64,000 nucleotides of DNA, from NCBI GenBank assembly GCA_017859395.1, contig JAFMNE010000004.1, positions 1 to 64,000 on the forward strand, written 5' to 3'. This DNA is from Ilumatobacteraceae bacterium. GTDB taxonomy: Bacteria; Actinomycetota; Acidimicrobiia; Acidimicrobiales; Ilumatobacteraceae. Both the position numbers and the translations under genes were made by a program. Below the pieces are notes generated by a model, which worked only from the letters and a program-made list of their open reading frames with translations, made no database searches and was not told the origin of the DNA. Shown here piece after piece: positions 55,306 to 63,418 of this stretch (within the stretch, counting starts at the first letter, position 1; every line of letters starts with the position of its first letter).

Positions 55306-58065
55306 ATGCCTGCCAGAGCGGCATCGCGACGAGAACCCACGCCCGCCCAGCCCCGCGGACCCCGTCTCGTACGCCTCATGATGTGGTGGTGCAGACGCCG
55401 AGGTGGCGCCATCACGGCAGCCGCAACCCTTTTCATCACCGGGTGTGCTGCACTCACCGTGCTACCCACATCCACTAAGGCCGCAACCGCGTCCGAGGGT
55501 GCGCAGGTGCTGGCCGGCGGCCCACGGGTGAGCGTCGCGCCCGGTGGCATCACCCGCCACATGATTCTCGCCGATGACGCGGCGGCCCTCGCACAGGTTC
55601 GCGCCGTGCTTGATTTGGCTGGCCGAACACCACAACAGGTGTGGGACAACGGCCTGCTGGGCGTCAGTGTGGACATCTCGGAGTCGACCGCGGCCACTGT
55701 TGCCGCCATCGACGGCGTGCAGATGGTTGGAGCTCCACAACCCATCGCTCCCGCGGCATCGCAAGAAGACCCGCCGTGGGGTCTCGACCGTCTTGATCAG
55801 GCCGAGCTGCCGCTCGATGCCCGTTACACCTACGACAGCGATGGCACCGGCGTCATCGTCTATGTGATCGATTCCGGACTGCGCGCCGACCACGATGATG
55901 TCACCGGCAAGGTGCCCTACGGCGCTTATTACGACTACGCCGCCGGCCGCCTCGTGGGCCCGACCGATAGCGGGTGGGCCGACTGCACGGGCCACGGCAC
56001 CCATGTGGCATCCATCGCCGCAGGGATCACATCGGGCGTCGCCAAAGGCGCCACCATCGTGCCCATCAAAGTCCTCGGATCCGCCACTAACCCGTGTGAT
56101 GCTGGCGGCGAGTCCGATGCCGTCGTGGCCGCTATCGACTGGATTCTCGACTCCCATCCCGCCAAAACACCGGGCGTGGCCATCATGAGTTTCGGTGTGG
56201 TTCCTCTACCTGGCGACACCGAGGGCATCGACCCGATTCTGGACGCCGCGGTCGCCGCGCTGGTCGAGGGTGGTATCACCACCGCCGTCGCCGCCGGCAA
56301 TATCAATGCCACGTCACCGGTGACCGACGCATGCCTGTTGAGCCCCGCGCGCGTTGCCTCGGTGATCACGGTCGGTGCGTCCGATGCCAATGACCGCGTG
56401 CCTGAATTCTCCGCTGGAGGCGACTGTGTCGACATCATCGCGCCCGGGGTCTCAATTCGTGCTGCGGGCATCGGCGGGCGAACCGACCGCACCGCGGTTC
56501 GTACCGGCACGTCAATGGCCGCCCCTCATGTTGCGGGCGTTGCTGCGCGAATTCTCAGCGACACGCCCCAGCTCACCCCGCAGCAGGTGACCGACACCAT
56601 CACGGCGGCCGGCCTGACCGGTGTGCTGGACCGTGACGCCGATCAACCCGACCTGTTGGCCCACATCGGTGCCGATGCGGTGGCGGTCATGATGACCATC
56701 GATGGTTACGGCACAGTCGACGGCCTCGGCACTGCTCCGTGCACCACCATGTGCACGTCTCTTGTCGCCATCGGCACCGAGGTCACCGTGACGGCGAGCA
56801 CCAGCGAATGGGCAACCTTTGCTGGTTGGACGGGAGCGTGTGCCGACTCGACTTCTGCATCGTGCACCTTCGTGGTCGACGCGGCCCTCGATGTGGGTGC
56901 GATCTTCACCGCCGACGATCTGGTGCCGGTCATGCCGACCCGTATTGCCGATACCCGTTCAGGCCTTGGTGGGGTGCCCGCCGTCCCAGTGGGGCGAGCT
57001 GACGGCACAGGTGAGGCATTGCGGGTCACGGTGGCTGGCCGCGGCGGAGTCCCGTCGTCCGCGGTGGCAGCCGTGGCGGTGAACATCACCGCCACCGGCA
57101 CCATCGGCACCGGGTTCGTGACCGCATATCCGTGCGACGCCGTGACCGTGCCGAACGTATCGCAGCTGAATTTCACCACCGGGCGCACCGTGGCGAACTC
57201 CGCGATCCTGAAAGTCGACGACAACGGACGGATCTGCCTGTACGTGTTCGGTTCGGCCCATCTGATCGTGGATGTGAGCGGGTGGATGCCAGATGGCGGT
57301 GGCTATCGGCCAGTCACACCGCTCCGCATCGTGGATACCCGCGGGTCCATCGGTGCGATTGGCACCACCACATCCATTGGCACCACCGTGATGATCGATC
57401 CAGTCGTGGCCGGGCTGCCGACCACCGGTGTGGGCACCGTGGCCATCAATGTGACCGCGGTCGATGCCGTTCCCCCACCCGAGGGTGGTTACATGTCGGC
57501 CTATCCGTGCACCACCCCCGACGCGGCCCCGCCCAATGTGTCGACGCTGAACTTCACGTCGACGATGACCGTTCCCAACTCGGCCCTTGTGCCCACTAGC
57601 GATGACAACATCTGTGTCTTCGTCTACGGGCAGGCGGACGTGCTGATCGACGTGGTGGGGTGGTTCTCCACCGAGGGTGATCTGGTGACAACCGCTCCAC
57701 GCCGGGTGGTCGACACCCGTGGGGGTGTCGGCGCGCCGCCTGCTCCCGTGGGCGCCACCGATGGCACGGCGCCGGCGCTCATAATCGACATGGTCACAGC
57801 GGCGGGACTTCCTGACGGTGCTGCGGTGGCGGTTGTGAATGTGACCGCAGCGAACACCACGACATCTGCTGTTGGCGGCTACGTGTCGCTGTACCCCTGC
57901 GCAACCGCCGCGGCCACACCGCCGAACGTGTCGACGCTGAACTTCTCCTCGGGAGACATCGTTGCCAACAGTGCACTTGTCCGCCTCGATAGCGGCCGCA
58001 TGTGCGTGTATTCCTACGGCACGACCGATGTGATCATCGACCTCGCCGGCTGGTTCACCGACTAG
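55306..58065 (+). CDS. Secreted subtilisin-like (S8) serine protease with C-terminal repeats
   Basis: 919 residues. An N-terminal hydrophobic segment (about 35-55) contains ITGC, so Sec export, possibly as a lipoprotein. The catalytic domain has the full triad: Asp189 (VIDSGL), His230 (GHGTHVAS), Ser403 (GTSMAAPHV), with oxyanion Asn332. Next comes an InlB/TF-like repeat (about 466-535, FAGWTGAC). Residues 541-919 hold three ~125-residue repeats, each with DTRxG, NVTA, YPC, PNVSxLNF, a NSA strand and a DVxGWF end. Probable role: extracellular protein degradation. An ATG at 55378 would be a tighter signal-peptide start. Confidence 0.92.
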   Translation: MPARAASRREPTPAQPRGPRLVRLMMWWCRRRGGAITAAATLFITGCAALTVLPTSTKAATASEGAQVLAGGPRVSVAPGGITRHMILADDAAALAQVRAVLDLAGRTPQQVWDNGLLGVSVDISESTAATVAAIDGVQMVGAPQPIAPAASQEDPPWGLDRLDQAELPLDARYTYDSDGTGVIVYVIDSGLRADHDDVTGKVPYGAYYDYAAGRLVGPTDSGWADCTGHGTHVASIAAGITSGVAKGATIVPIKVLGSATNPCDAGGESDAVVAAIDWILDSHPAKTPGVAIMSFGVVPLPGDTEGIDPILDAAVAALVEGGITTAVAAGNINATSPVTDACLLSPARVASVITVGASDANDRVPEFSAGGDCVDIIAPGVSIRAAGIGGRTDRTAVRTGTSMAAPHVAGVAARILSDTPQLTPQQVTDTITAAGLTGVLDRDADQPDLLAHIGADAVAVMMTIDGYGTVDGLGTAPCTTMCTSLVAIGTEVTVTASTSEWATFAGWTGACADSTSASCTFVVDAALDVGAIFTADDLVPVMPTRIADTRSGLGGVPAVPVGRADGTGEALRVTVAGRGGVPSSAVAAVAVNITATGTIGTGFVTAYPCDAVTVPNVSQLNFTTGRTVANSAILKVDDNGRICLYVFGSAHLIVDVSGWMPDGGGYRPVTPLRIVDTRGSIGAIGTTTSIGTTVMIDPVVAGLPTTGVGTVAINVTAVDAVPPPEGGYMSAYPCTTPDAAPPNVSTLNFTSTMTVPNSALVPTSDDNICVFVYGQADVLIDVVGWFSTEGDLVTTAPRRVVDTRGGVGAPPAPVGATDGTAPALIIDMVTAAGLPDGAAVAVVNVTAANTTTSAVGGYVSLYPCATAAATPPNVSTLNFSSGDIVANSALVRLDSGRMCVYSYGTTDVIIDLAGWFTD

Positions 58066-58124
58066 CAACCCGTCAACGCCACCATGGGCACATCACGTGC
58101 TGTGGCATCTCATGTCGATGCCTG

Positions 58125-58673
58125 TCACCATGCCGCATCCACACCGGGATCGAGGTGCACCCCCGAGGTGTTCAGAAACATCGCCACCATCGTGTATTGC
58201 CCCACGGTGAACACGATGTCGATCAGGCCGCGATCATCGAACGCAGCAGCGAGTTCGGCCCAGGTTGCATCGCTGATGCGCTGGTCGTCATGCAATTCAT
58301 CAGCGGCGCGCAGGAGCGACCGCTCAATCGGATTCCAACGGGAATCGTCCACGGGTCCGCGCACGGCCATGACTTCGTCGGCACTCATGTCGCAGTCGAG
58401 CGCGATCTGGGCGTGCTGGCTGAACTCGTACAGCGACGCACATCGATGACCGGTGCGCAAAATCAGCAGTTCGCGGTGTCGGGGGCTGAGACTGTTCTTC
58501 GACATGACATGGCCCGCCAAGGGCATCCACCGGCGCAGCAGGTCGGGATGCTGGGCGAGTGTGCCGAAAATGTTCAGCGGGGTGCCATCGGGGCCACGCA
58601 GGCCCACCCGTTCGATGTACGCAGCGAGGTCATCGTCGGGATCGGTCACGGGCGAGATACGCGGGCTATTCAT
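58125..58673 (-). CDS. Carboxymuconolactone decarboxylase family protein
   Basis: AhpD-like all-helical protein of 182 residues. MSKNSLSPRHRELLILRTGHRCASLYEFSQHAQIAL is the CMD core of the subgroup that has YEF..H in place of the CxxC redox motif. Function unknown, possibly a gamma-carboxymuconolactone decarboxylase-like hydrolase. The ATG at 58673 is chosen. Divergent from the SRPBCC/sulfatase operon across 146 bp. Confidence 0.85.
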   Translation of the reverse strand: MNSPRISPVTDPDDDLAAYIERVGLRGPDGTPLNIFGTLAQHPDLLRRWMPLAGHVMSKNSLSPRHRELLILRTGHRCASLYEFSQHAQIALDCDMSADEVMAVRGPVDDSRWNPIERSLLRAADELHDDQRISDATWAELAAAFDDRGLIDIVFTVGQYTMVAMFLNTSGVHLDPGVDAAW

Positions 58674-58819
58674 GGGACCACCGTAGGTGTCGCGGTGCCG
58701 ACAGCGGCCGTTGGACGACACCCACGCGGTGCCCACCATATTGTGAGAATTTGTCTTGCACTATCTCATGGCACGTCATACGGTGCATCTATGTCGACGC
58801 ACCTCCGACAGGGACGCCC
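58674..58819. promoter_or_regulatory. Divergent intergenic region of the sulfatase operon
   Basis: 146 bp containing a sigma-A-like promoter at 58756-58784 on the plus strand (TTGCAC, 17 bp, TACGGT). An inverted repeat TGAGA (58744-58748) / TCTCA (58764-58768) flanks its -35 box and could be the site of the TetR protein encoded downstream. Promoter and operator are predictions. Confidence 0.4.
58756..58784 (+). promoter_or_regulatory. Predicted promoter of the SRPBCC-sulfatase operon
   Basis: TTGCAC and TACGGT separated by 17 bp match the actinobacterial TTGAC-17-TANNNT pattern; transcription would start near 58790, about 30 bp before the 58820 ATG. Confidence 0.4.
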
Positions 58820-59263
58820 ATGACCAGCATTCGGCGTACCGCAACCATTCATGCACCACGCGACGAGGTATGGGCCGTTCTCGGCGAGTTTGACCGAATT
58901 GCCACATGGGTGCCCCTCATCCAGCACTCCTGCGCGCTGCCACCAGCGCGCACCGGCACAGGTGCCGCGCGCCGTGTCCAGGTCGCCCAGCAGACCCTCG
59001 TTGAGCGCGTGATCGACTGGGAGCCACCTCAGCGTCTCTCCTACACGATCGAAGGGCTGCCCCCGATCGCCGGTGTTCCCGTCACCACGTGGCGCCTCAC
59101 TCCCATGGGTGATGCCACGAATGTCGAGATCGTCACCGAGGTGGCAAACGGGCGGAATCCGGCGCGTTCCCTCGTTGCAAAACAAGTTCTCAAGCGCCTC
59201 GGCCTTGCCGCCGACATGATGCTGGTCGGGTTGGGCACCGCGACCGGATCGGATACGCCATGA
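58820..59263 (+). CDS. SRPBCC-family (polyketide cyclase/START-like) protein
   Basis: 147 residues with a helix-grip fold pattern: TATIHAPRDEVWAVLGEFDRIATWVP, VIDWEPPQRLSYTIEGLPP, and a C-terminal long helix. Such proteins bind hydrophobic ligands or act as cyclases; the ligand is unknown. The ATG at 58820 is used. Its stop overlaps the sulfatase-DJ-1 ATG (ATGA), so it is first in a coupled operon. Confidence 0.85.
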   Translation: MTSIRRTATIHAPRDEVWAVLGEFDRIATWVPLIQHSCALPPARTGTGAARRVQVAQQTLVERVIDWEPPQRLSYTIEGLPPIAGVPVTTWRLTPMGDATNVEIVTEVANGRNPARSLVAKQVLKRLGLAADMMLVGLGTATGSDTP

Positions 59264-61947
59264 CCGCGCCTGGCGTCCCCCGCCCCGATGTCGTGATCAT
59301 CATGACCGACGAGGAGCGCGCCGCACCTCCATACGAAAGCGATGAACTGCGCCAATGGCGCGCCACCCTCGATGGGCGCGCATGGTTCGACAGCCATGCC
59401 GTGACATTTGATCGTCACTACACGGGGTCACTTGCCTGTGTGCCGAGTCGCCCCACGTTGTTCACCGGCCACTACCCCGATGTGCATGGCGTCACCCAGA
59501 CCGACGGGCTCGGAAAGATGGCGGACGACTCGCGGATGCGGTGGATGCGGCCACATGAAGTGCCAACGCTCGGCAACTGGTTCCGCGCCGCTGGTTACGA
59601 CACCCACTACGACGGCAAGTGGCACATCTCGCACGCCGATCTGCTCGAGGATGGCGAACCGGTGCCCACCAACACCGCCGACGGCGAAGTACTCACCGGC
59701 AACGTGGCCCGCTACCTCGAGGCCGACCCGCTCGCCGACTTCGGATTCTCGGGTTGGGTCGGTCCCGAACCCCATGGCGGACGATTCGAGAACTCAGGTC
59801 TGGTCCGCGACCCCCTCATCGCTGATCGTGTGGTGACCTGGCTGGAGGATCGTTACGCGCGCCGCCGCGCCGGCGATGCTGGGGCGCAGCGGCCGTTCTT
59901 GTTGGTGGCCAGCTTCGTCAACCCTCACGACATTGTGTTGTTCCCGTTGTGGCTCAACCGGGGAATGCCCGAAGCGATCGCGACGCTGTCGGTGCCCGAT
60001 GTGCCGATGTCACCGTCGGATTTTGAAGATCTCCGCTCCAAGCCGGCGCTGCAGGTGGCCTATCGCGCGGCATATCCCACCTGCTACGGCCCAGCAGCGG
60101 CGGTGGCTCCGGTGTATCGCGACAACCATCAGATGTATCGAAACCTCTACTACCGGCTCCATGCCGCCGTCGACGGACCGATCGACCGTGTGCGCCGCGC
60201 GGTGTGCGACGGTGCCATGGCCGCTGGATCCGACGCGGTGCTCGTGCGCACCGCCGACCACGGTGAACTCCTCGGCGCTCACGGGGGCCTGCATCAGAAA
60301 TGGTTCCAGTTGTACGACGAGTCGACGCGCGTGCCGTTCTCCATCGCTCGTGTCGGTCAACAGCCCACCGCGGCGCGCCGTGTCAGCGAACCCACCTCGC
60401 ACGTGGACCTCGTCCCCACCCTGTTGGGCGCTGCCGGCATCGACGAGACGACGATCTCGCAGCAACTACGCGAGGACTTCAGCGAGGTACACGACCTCGT
60501 TGGTACCGACCTCATGCCCATCGTCGACGGCGCGACGGCGTCGGCGTCACGCCCCGTGTACCTCATGACCCGCGACAACATGCCCGAGGGCGACACCGGT
60601 GCCAGTGGTGTGTCACGTGCCCAGGGTCGTATCACCGACGCGCCTGGCCCGCTACGCATCAACGTGCCCGCTCATGTAGCCACAAACGTCGAAGGGGTAG
60701 TGGCGCGGCCCGGTGGCGACGGTGATGCCAGCGAACATCTCTGGAAACTCGTGCGCACCTTTGATGACCCCACCACATGGACCGAGCCGGGCGTCCGCCA
60801 GCTCGCCAGTGATGGCATCGGCGGCCCGGTGTGGCGCACCGACGTTCTCGACGACCAGTGGGAGCTTTATGACCTCGACGCCGATCCCGTTGAGATGCAG
60901 AACCGTGCCAGCGACTCCCGCGTGGCAGATGTGCTCGCCGCGATGCAGGCGATTCTCGACACCGAACGCCAACGCTGCGTTCCCAGCCGGCACACACCGT
61001 GGCCGTACGCAACAAGCCAACTCACCACGGTCACATCGGTTCGGTTGCTGCCGCCATTCGAACTCATTCGCACCCAGGTAGCACGACGAGTTCGCAGCCG
61101 CATCACCCAACGCGTGGCGGAACGGCGCAACCCTGTGCGGGCCTCGGTCCCGCCACCGGCGCGTCTGGCTCGACGGATCTTGCAACGACTGGGACTGCAC
61201 CCCGAGCACGACCTCACAACTCCTGAGGGTCTGTCTGGTCGTCGCGCGCTCGTGATCGCGACAAACCATGCACATCTCGACATCGGCCGCCCGACCGGGG
61301 TGTTCGCCAGCGAGTTGACGGTGCCGTACTACGCGTTCGCTGATGCCGGGATGGATGTTGACGTCGCGAGCCCCCTCGGCGGAGAGATTCCGGTTGATCC
61401 TTTGTCGCTGAAGCCGGCGGTGCGCACCGCGGCCGATGATCGCTTCATCGCCGATGCACACCTTCGTGAACAACTGCGGTCGTCGCAGCCCATCACAGCC
61501 GTCGATATGACGTGCTACGACATCGTGTACCTCGCCGGCGGATGGGGAGCGGCGTTCGATCTCGGTGTCTCGGAGGCCCTTGGCGACCAGATGAGCGTGG
61601 CGATCGCTAACGGCGCGGCTATTGGCGGCATCTGCCACGGCCCGCTCGGTCTGCTGCGGGCACGCACCCCCGATGGCTCCCCCGCTGTTCGCGGCCGTCA
61701 TATCACTGCAGTCACCGACAAGCAGATCCGCGAGCTGGGCATTGGGTCGACGCCACAACACCCCGAGCGTGATCTTCGCGCGGCTGGCGCCGTGTTCGAA
61801 TCGGCCACCGCACGTCGCGATGTGCTCGCCAACCATTGGGTGGTGGACGGACGCTTCGTCACGGGCCAGAACCAGAACGCAGGGCCAATGGTGGCACGGG
61901 AGTTGATGACCCTTGCCGCGCAGCCAGAGAGGACTGCACCGGCATGA
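59260..61947 (+). CDS. Sulfatase fused to a DJ-1/PfpI (glutamine-amidotransferase-like) domain
   Basis: 895 residues. N-terminal type-I sulfatase (about 9-600): metal pair MTDEER, formylglycine signature CVPSRPTLFTG with Cys60, DGKWHI, TADHGELLGAHGG and LYDLDADPVEMQN. It needs a formylglycine-generating enzyme, not seen in the window. After an Arg-rich linker (600-655) comes a DJ-1/PfpI domain (about 660-885) with RPTGVFASELTVPYYAF (Glu), VDPLSL, nucleophile Cys792 in GGICHGPLGLL and VTGQNQNAG. I know of no common protein with this pairing. No signal peptide. 4-nt overlaps on both sides. Confidence 0.9.
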   Translation: MTAPGVPRPDVVIIMTDEERAAPPYESDELRQWRATLDGRAWFDSHAVTFDRHYTGSLACVPSRPTLFTGHYPDVHGVTQTDGLGKMADDSRMRWMRPHEVPTLGNWFRAAGYDTHYDGKWHISHADLLEDGEPVPTNTADGEVLTGNVARYLEADPLADFGFSGWVGPEPHGGRFENSGLVRDPLIADRVVTWLEDRYARRRAGDAGAQRPFLLVASFVNPHDIVLFPLWLNRGMPEAIATLSVPDVPMSPSDFEDLRSKPALQVAYRAAYPTCYGPAAAVAPVYRDNHQMYRNLYYRLHAAVDGPIDRVRRAVCDGAMAAGSDAVLVRTADHGELLGAHGGLHQKWFQLYDESTRVPFSIARVGQQPTAARRVSEPTSHVDLVPTLLGAAGIDETTISQQLREDFSEVHDLVGTDLMPIVDGATASASRPVYLMTRDNMPEGDTGASGVSRAQGRITDAPGPLRINVPAHVATNVEGVVARPGGDGDASEHLWKLVRTFDDPTTWTEPGVRQLASDGIGGPVWRTDVLDDQWELYDLDADPVEMQNRASDSRVADVLAAMQAILDTERQRCVPSRHTPWPYATSQLTTVTSVRLLPPFELIRTQVARRVRSRITQRVAERRNPVRASVPPPARLARRILQRLGLHPEHDLTTPEGLSGRRALVIATNHAHLDIGRPTGVFASELTVPYYAFADAGMDVDVASPLGGEIPVDPLSLKPAVRTAADDRFIADAHLREQLRSSQPITAVDMTCYDIVYLAGGWGAAFDLGVSEALGDQMSVAIANGAAIGGICHGPLGLLRARTPDGSPAVRGRHITAVTDKQIRELGIGSTPQHPERDLRAAGAVFESATARRDVLANHWVVDGRFVTGQNQNAGPMVARELMTLAAQPERTAPA

Positions 61948-62771
61948 CACCTGGATACGGCGCGATCGATCGTGACTATGCGCGTCAGCTCGCAACCACT
62001 CATGCTCAAGATGACGGACCGATTTGGATGGTCAACTTGATGCGATATCGAGAACGCGCGCGCTACGACGACGGAAGCGATGCCGGACGCAGCGGCCGTG
62101 AGGCCGACGATGCGTACGCCCCGTTCGAGATTCTTTCCGACATCGGTGCCGAGATCACTTTCGTCGCCGACGTCGAGGTGCAGGCCCTCGGTGCCGGTCC
62201 CGCATGGGACCGCATCGCCGTTGTCCGCTACCCCACGCGGCGCTCATTCATCGAGATGCAGTCGCGTCCAGATTTCACGCAGCGTCATACCCATAAAGAG
62301 GCCGGCATGGCGTCCACAATCGTGATGGGGTGCACACCGTTCAGCGTGCCTGACATGCCCGACGGCATCGCGGCCACCGACTGGGAATCGGTACCGCATC
62401 CACCATCACACGACGATGGCCCGATGATGGTCGTCCATGTGCTGTCGTTCCACGACCCCGACGGAGCCCACTCCACACCAGACCATATGTCGGCCTACCA
62501 GCAGGTCGCAGCAGAGTCTGCAGCCGCTCACGGCATCCGCATCGCTGGCTGGTACGCGGTCGAGGGCACCATCGTTGGCGATGGGCGCATGTGGCACCAG
62601 GTGCGCTTCAACGAGTTTCCGTCACGACGCGCCTTTCTTGCGGTGGTCAATGACCCGCGCCGACGTGAGGCCCAGTCCGTTCACCGCGAGGCGGCCATTG
62701 CCGACACCTACACCCTCATGACTCGCGCCACCCTTGATGTGCGATCGCCAGAGGAGCATGTCCTGCCATGA
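61944..62771 (+). CDS. Tandem DUF1330-like (dimeric alpha/beta barrel) protein
   Basis: 275 residues with two copies of a ferredoxin-like barrel domain: residues about 18-133 (IWMVNLMRYRE ... FPTRRSFIEMQ-type block ... MASTIVMGCTPF) and about 160-262 (MMVVHVLSFHD ... WHQVRFNEFPSRRAFLAVVND). The domain resembles DUF1330 / antibiotic-biosynthesis monooxygenase-like folds. Function unknown; duplication within one chain may make an intramolecular dimer. Coupled by ATGA overlaps to the sulfatase-DJ-1 and TetR genes. Confidence 0.75.
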   Translation: MTPGYGAIDRDYARQLATTHAQDDGPIWMVNLMRYRERARYDDGSDAGRSGREADDAYAPFEILSDIGAEITFVADVEVQALGAGPAWDRIAVVRYPTRRSFIEMQSRPDFTQRHTHKEAGMASTIVMGCTPFSVPDMPDGIAATDWESVPHPPSHDDGPMMVVHVLSFHDPDGAHSTPDHMSAYQQVAAESAAAHGIRIAGWYAVEGTIVGDGRMWHQVRFNEFPSRRAFLAVVNDPRRREAQSVHREAAIADTYTLMTRATLDVRSPEEHVLP

Positions 62772-63418
62772 CGACGCCCGCTCACGACCACCCGTCAAAC
62801 ACCGATGGTCGACGTGCGCGGCGCGCCAGAGGCCAAGCCGCGGTCATCGATGCCATGTTCGACCTCATCATCGAGGGCCACTCACCTCCACGAATCGAAG
62901 AGGTCGCTGCGCGCTCGGGCCTGTCACAGGCCTCGATTTATCGCTACTTCGGCAGCCTCGACGAACTTCAACGCCACACCCTGGAGCATTTCGCGGAGCG
63001 GTACGCAGATCTGCTGAGTCCACCACCGGCGGCTGAGTCCACCGCCGGCCGGATCACCGCGCACATCACGCATCGCCTGCACCTGTTGTCGATGGTGGGC
63101 GCAGTGATGTGGCTTGGCCGAGTGCGCGCATTCGAGCAACCACGAATCGCAGCTGGCATACGCGACCTCCGGCGCCGACTCCGCGACCATACGGTTGCCC
63201 ATTTCGCCGCCGATCTGATCGAGGCCGACGACCCCGATGTCGTGATCGATGCCATCGAGTCGACCACATCGCTCGAGAGTTGGACCACCTTGCGCACAGT
63301 GCACGATCGCGATGTCGGCACAGTACGGGCCGTGTGGACCCTGACTCTGTGTCGCCTTCTCGACGTTGACAACCATGCTGACGACTCAATGGTGAGGGGC
63401 ACCAATGCGCCGACCTGA
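62768..63418 (+). CDS. TetR/AcrR-family transcriptional regulator
   Basis: 216 residues. N-terminal HTH (IEEVAARSGLSQASIYRYFGSLDEL) typical of TetR; C-terminal ligand-binding helices differ from known members. Likely autoregulates the sulfatase operon in which it is embedded; an inverted repeat at 58744-58768 is a candidate site. Overlaps the next sulfatase by 14 nt. Confidence 0.93.
   Translation: MTTPAHDHPSNTDGRRARRARGQAAVIDAMFDLIIEGHSPPRIEEVAARSGLSQASIYRYFGSLDELQRHTLEHFAERYADLLSPPPAAESTAGRITAHITHRLHLLSMVGAVMWLGRVRAFEQPRIAAGIRDLRRRLRDHTVAHFAADLIEADDPDVVIDAIESTTSLESWTTLRTVHDRDVGTVRAVWTLTLCRLLDVDNHADDSMVRGTNAPT

Noticed and set aside
60652-61995. Minus-strand open frame of 447 codons under the sulfatase-DJ-1 gene
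   Set aside because: Antisense to well-supported domains; no motifs, basic and Arg-rich.
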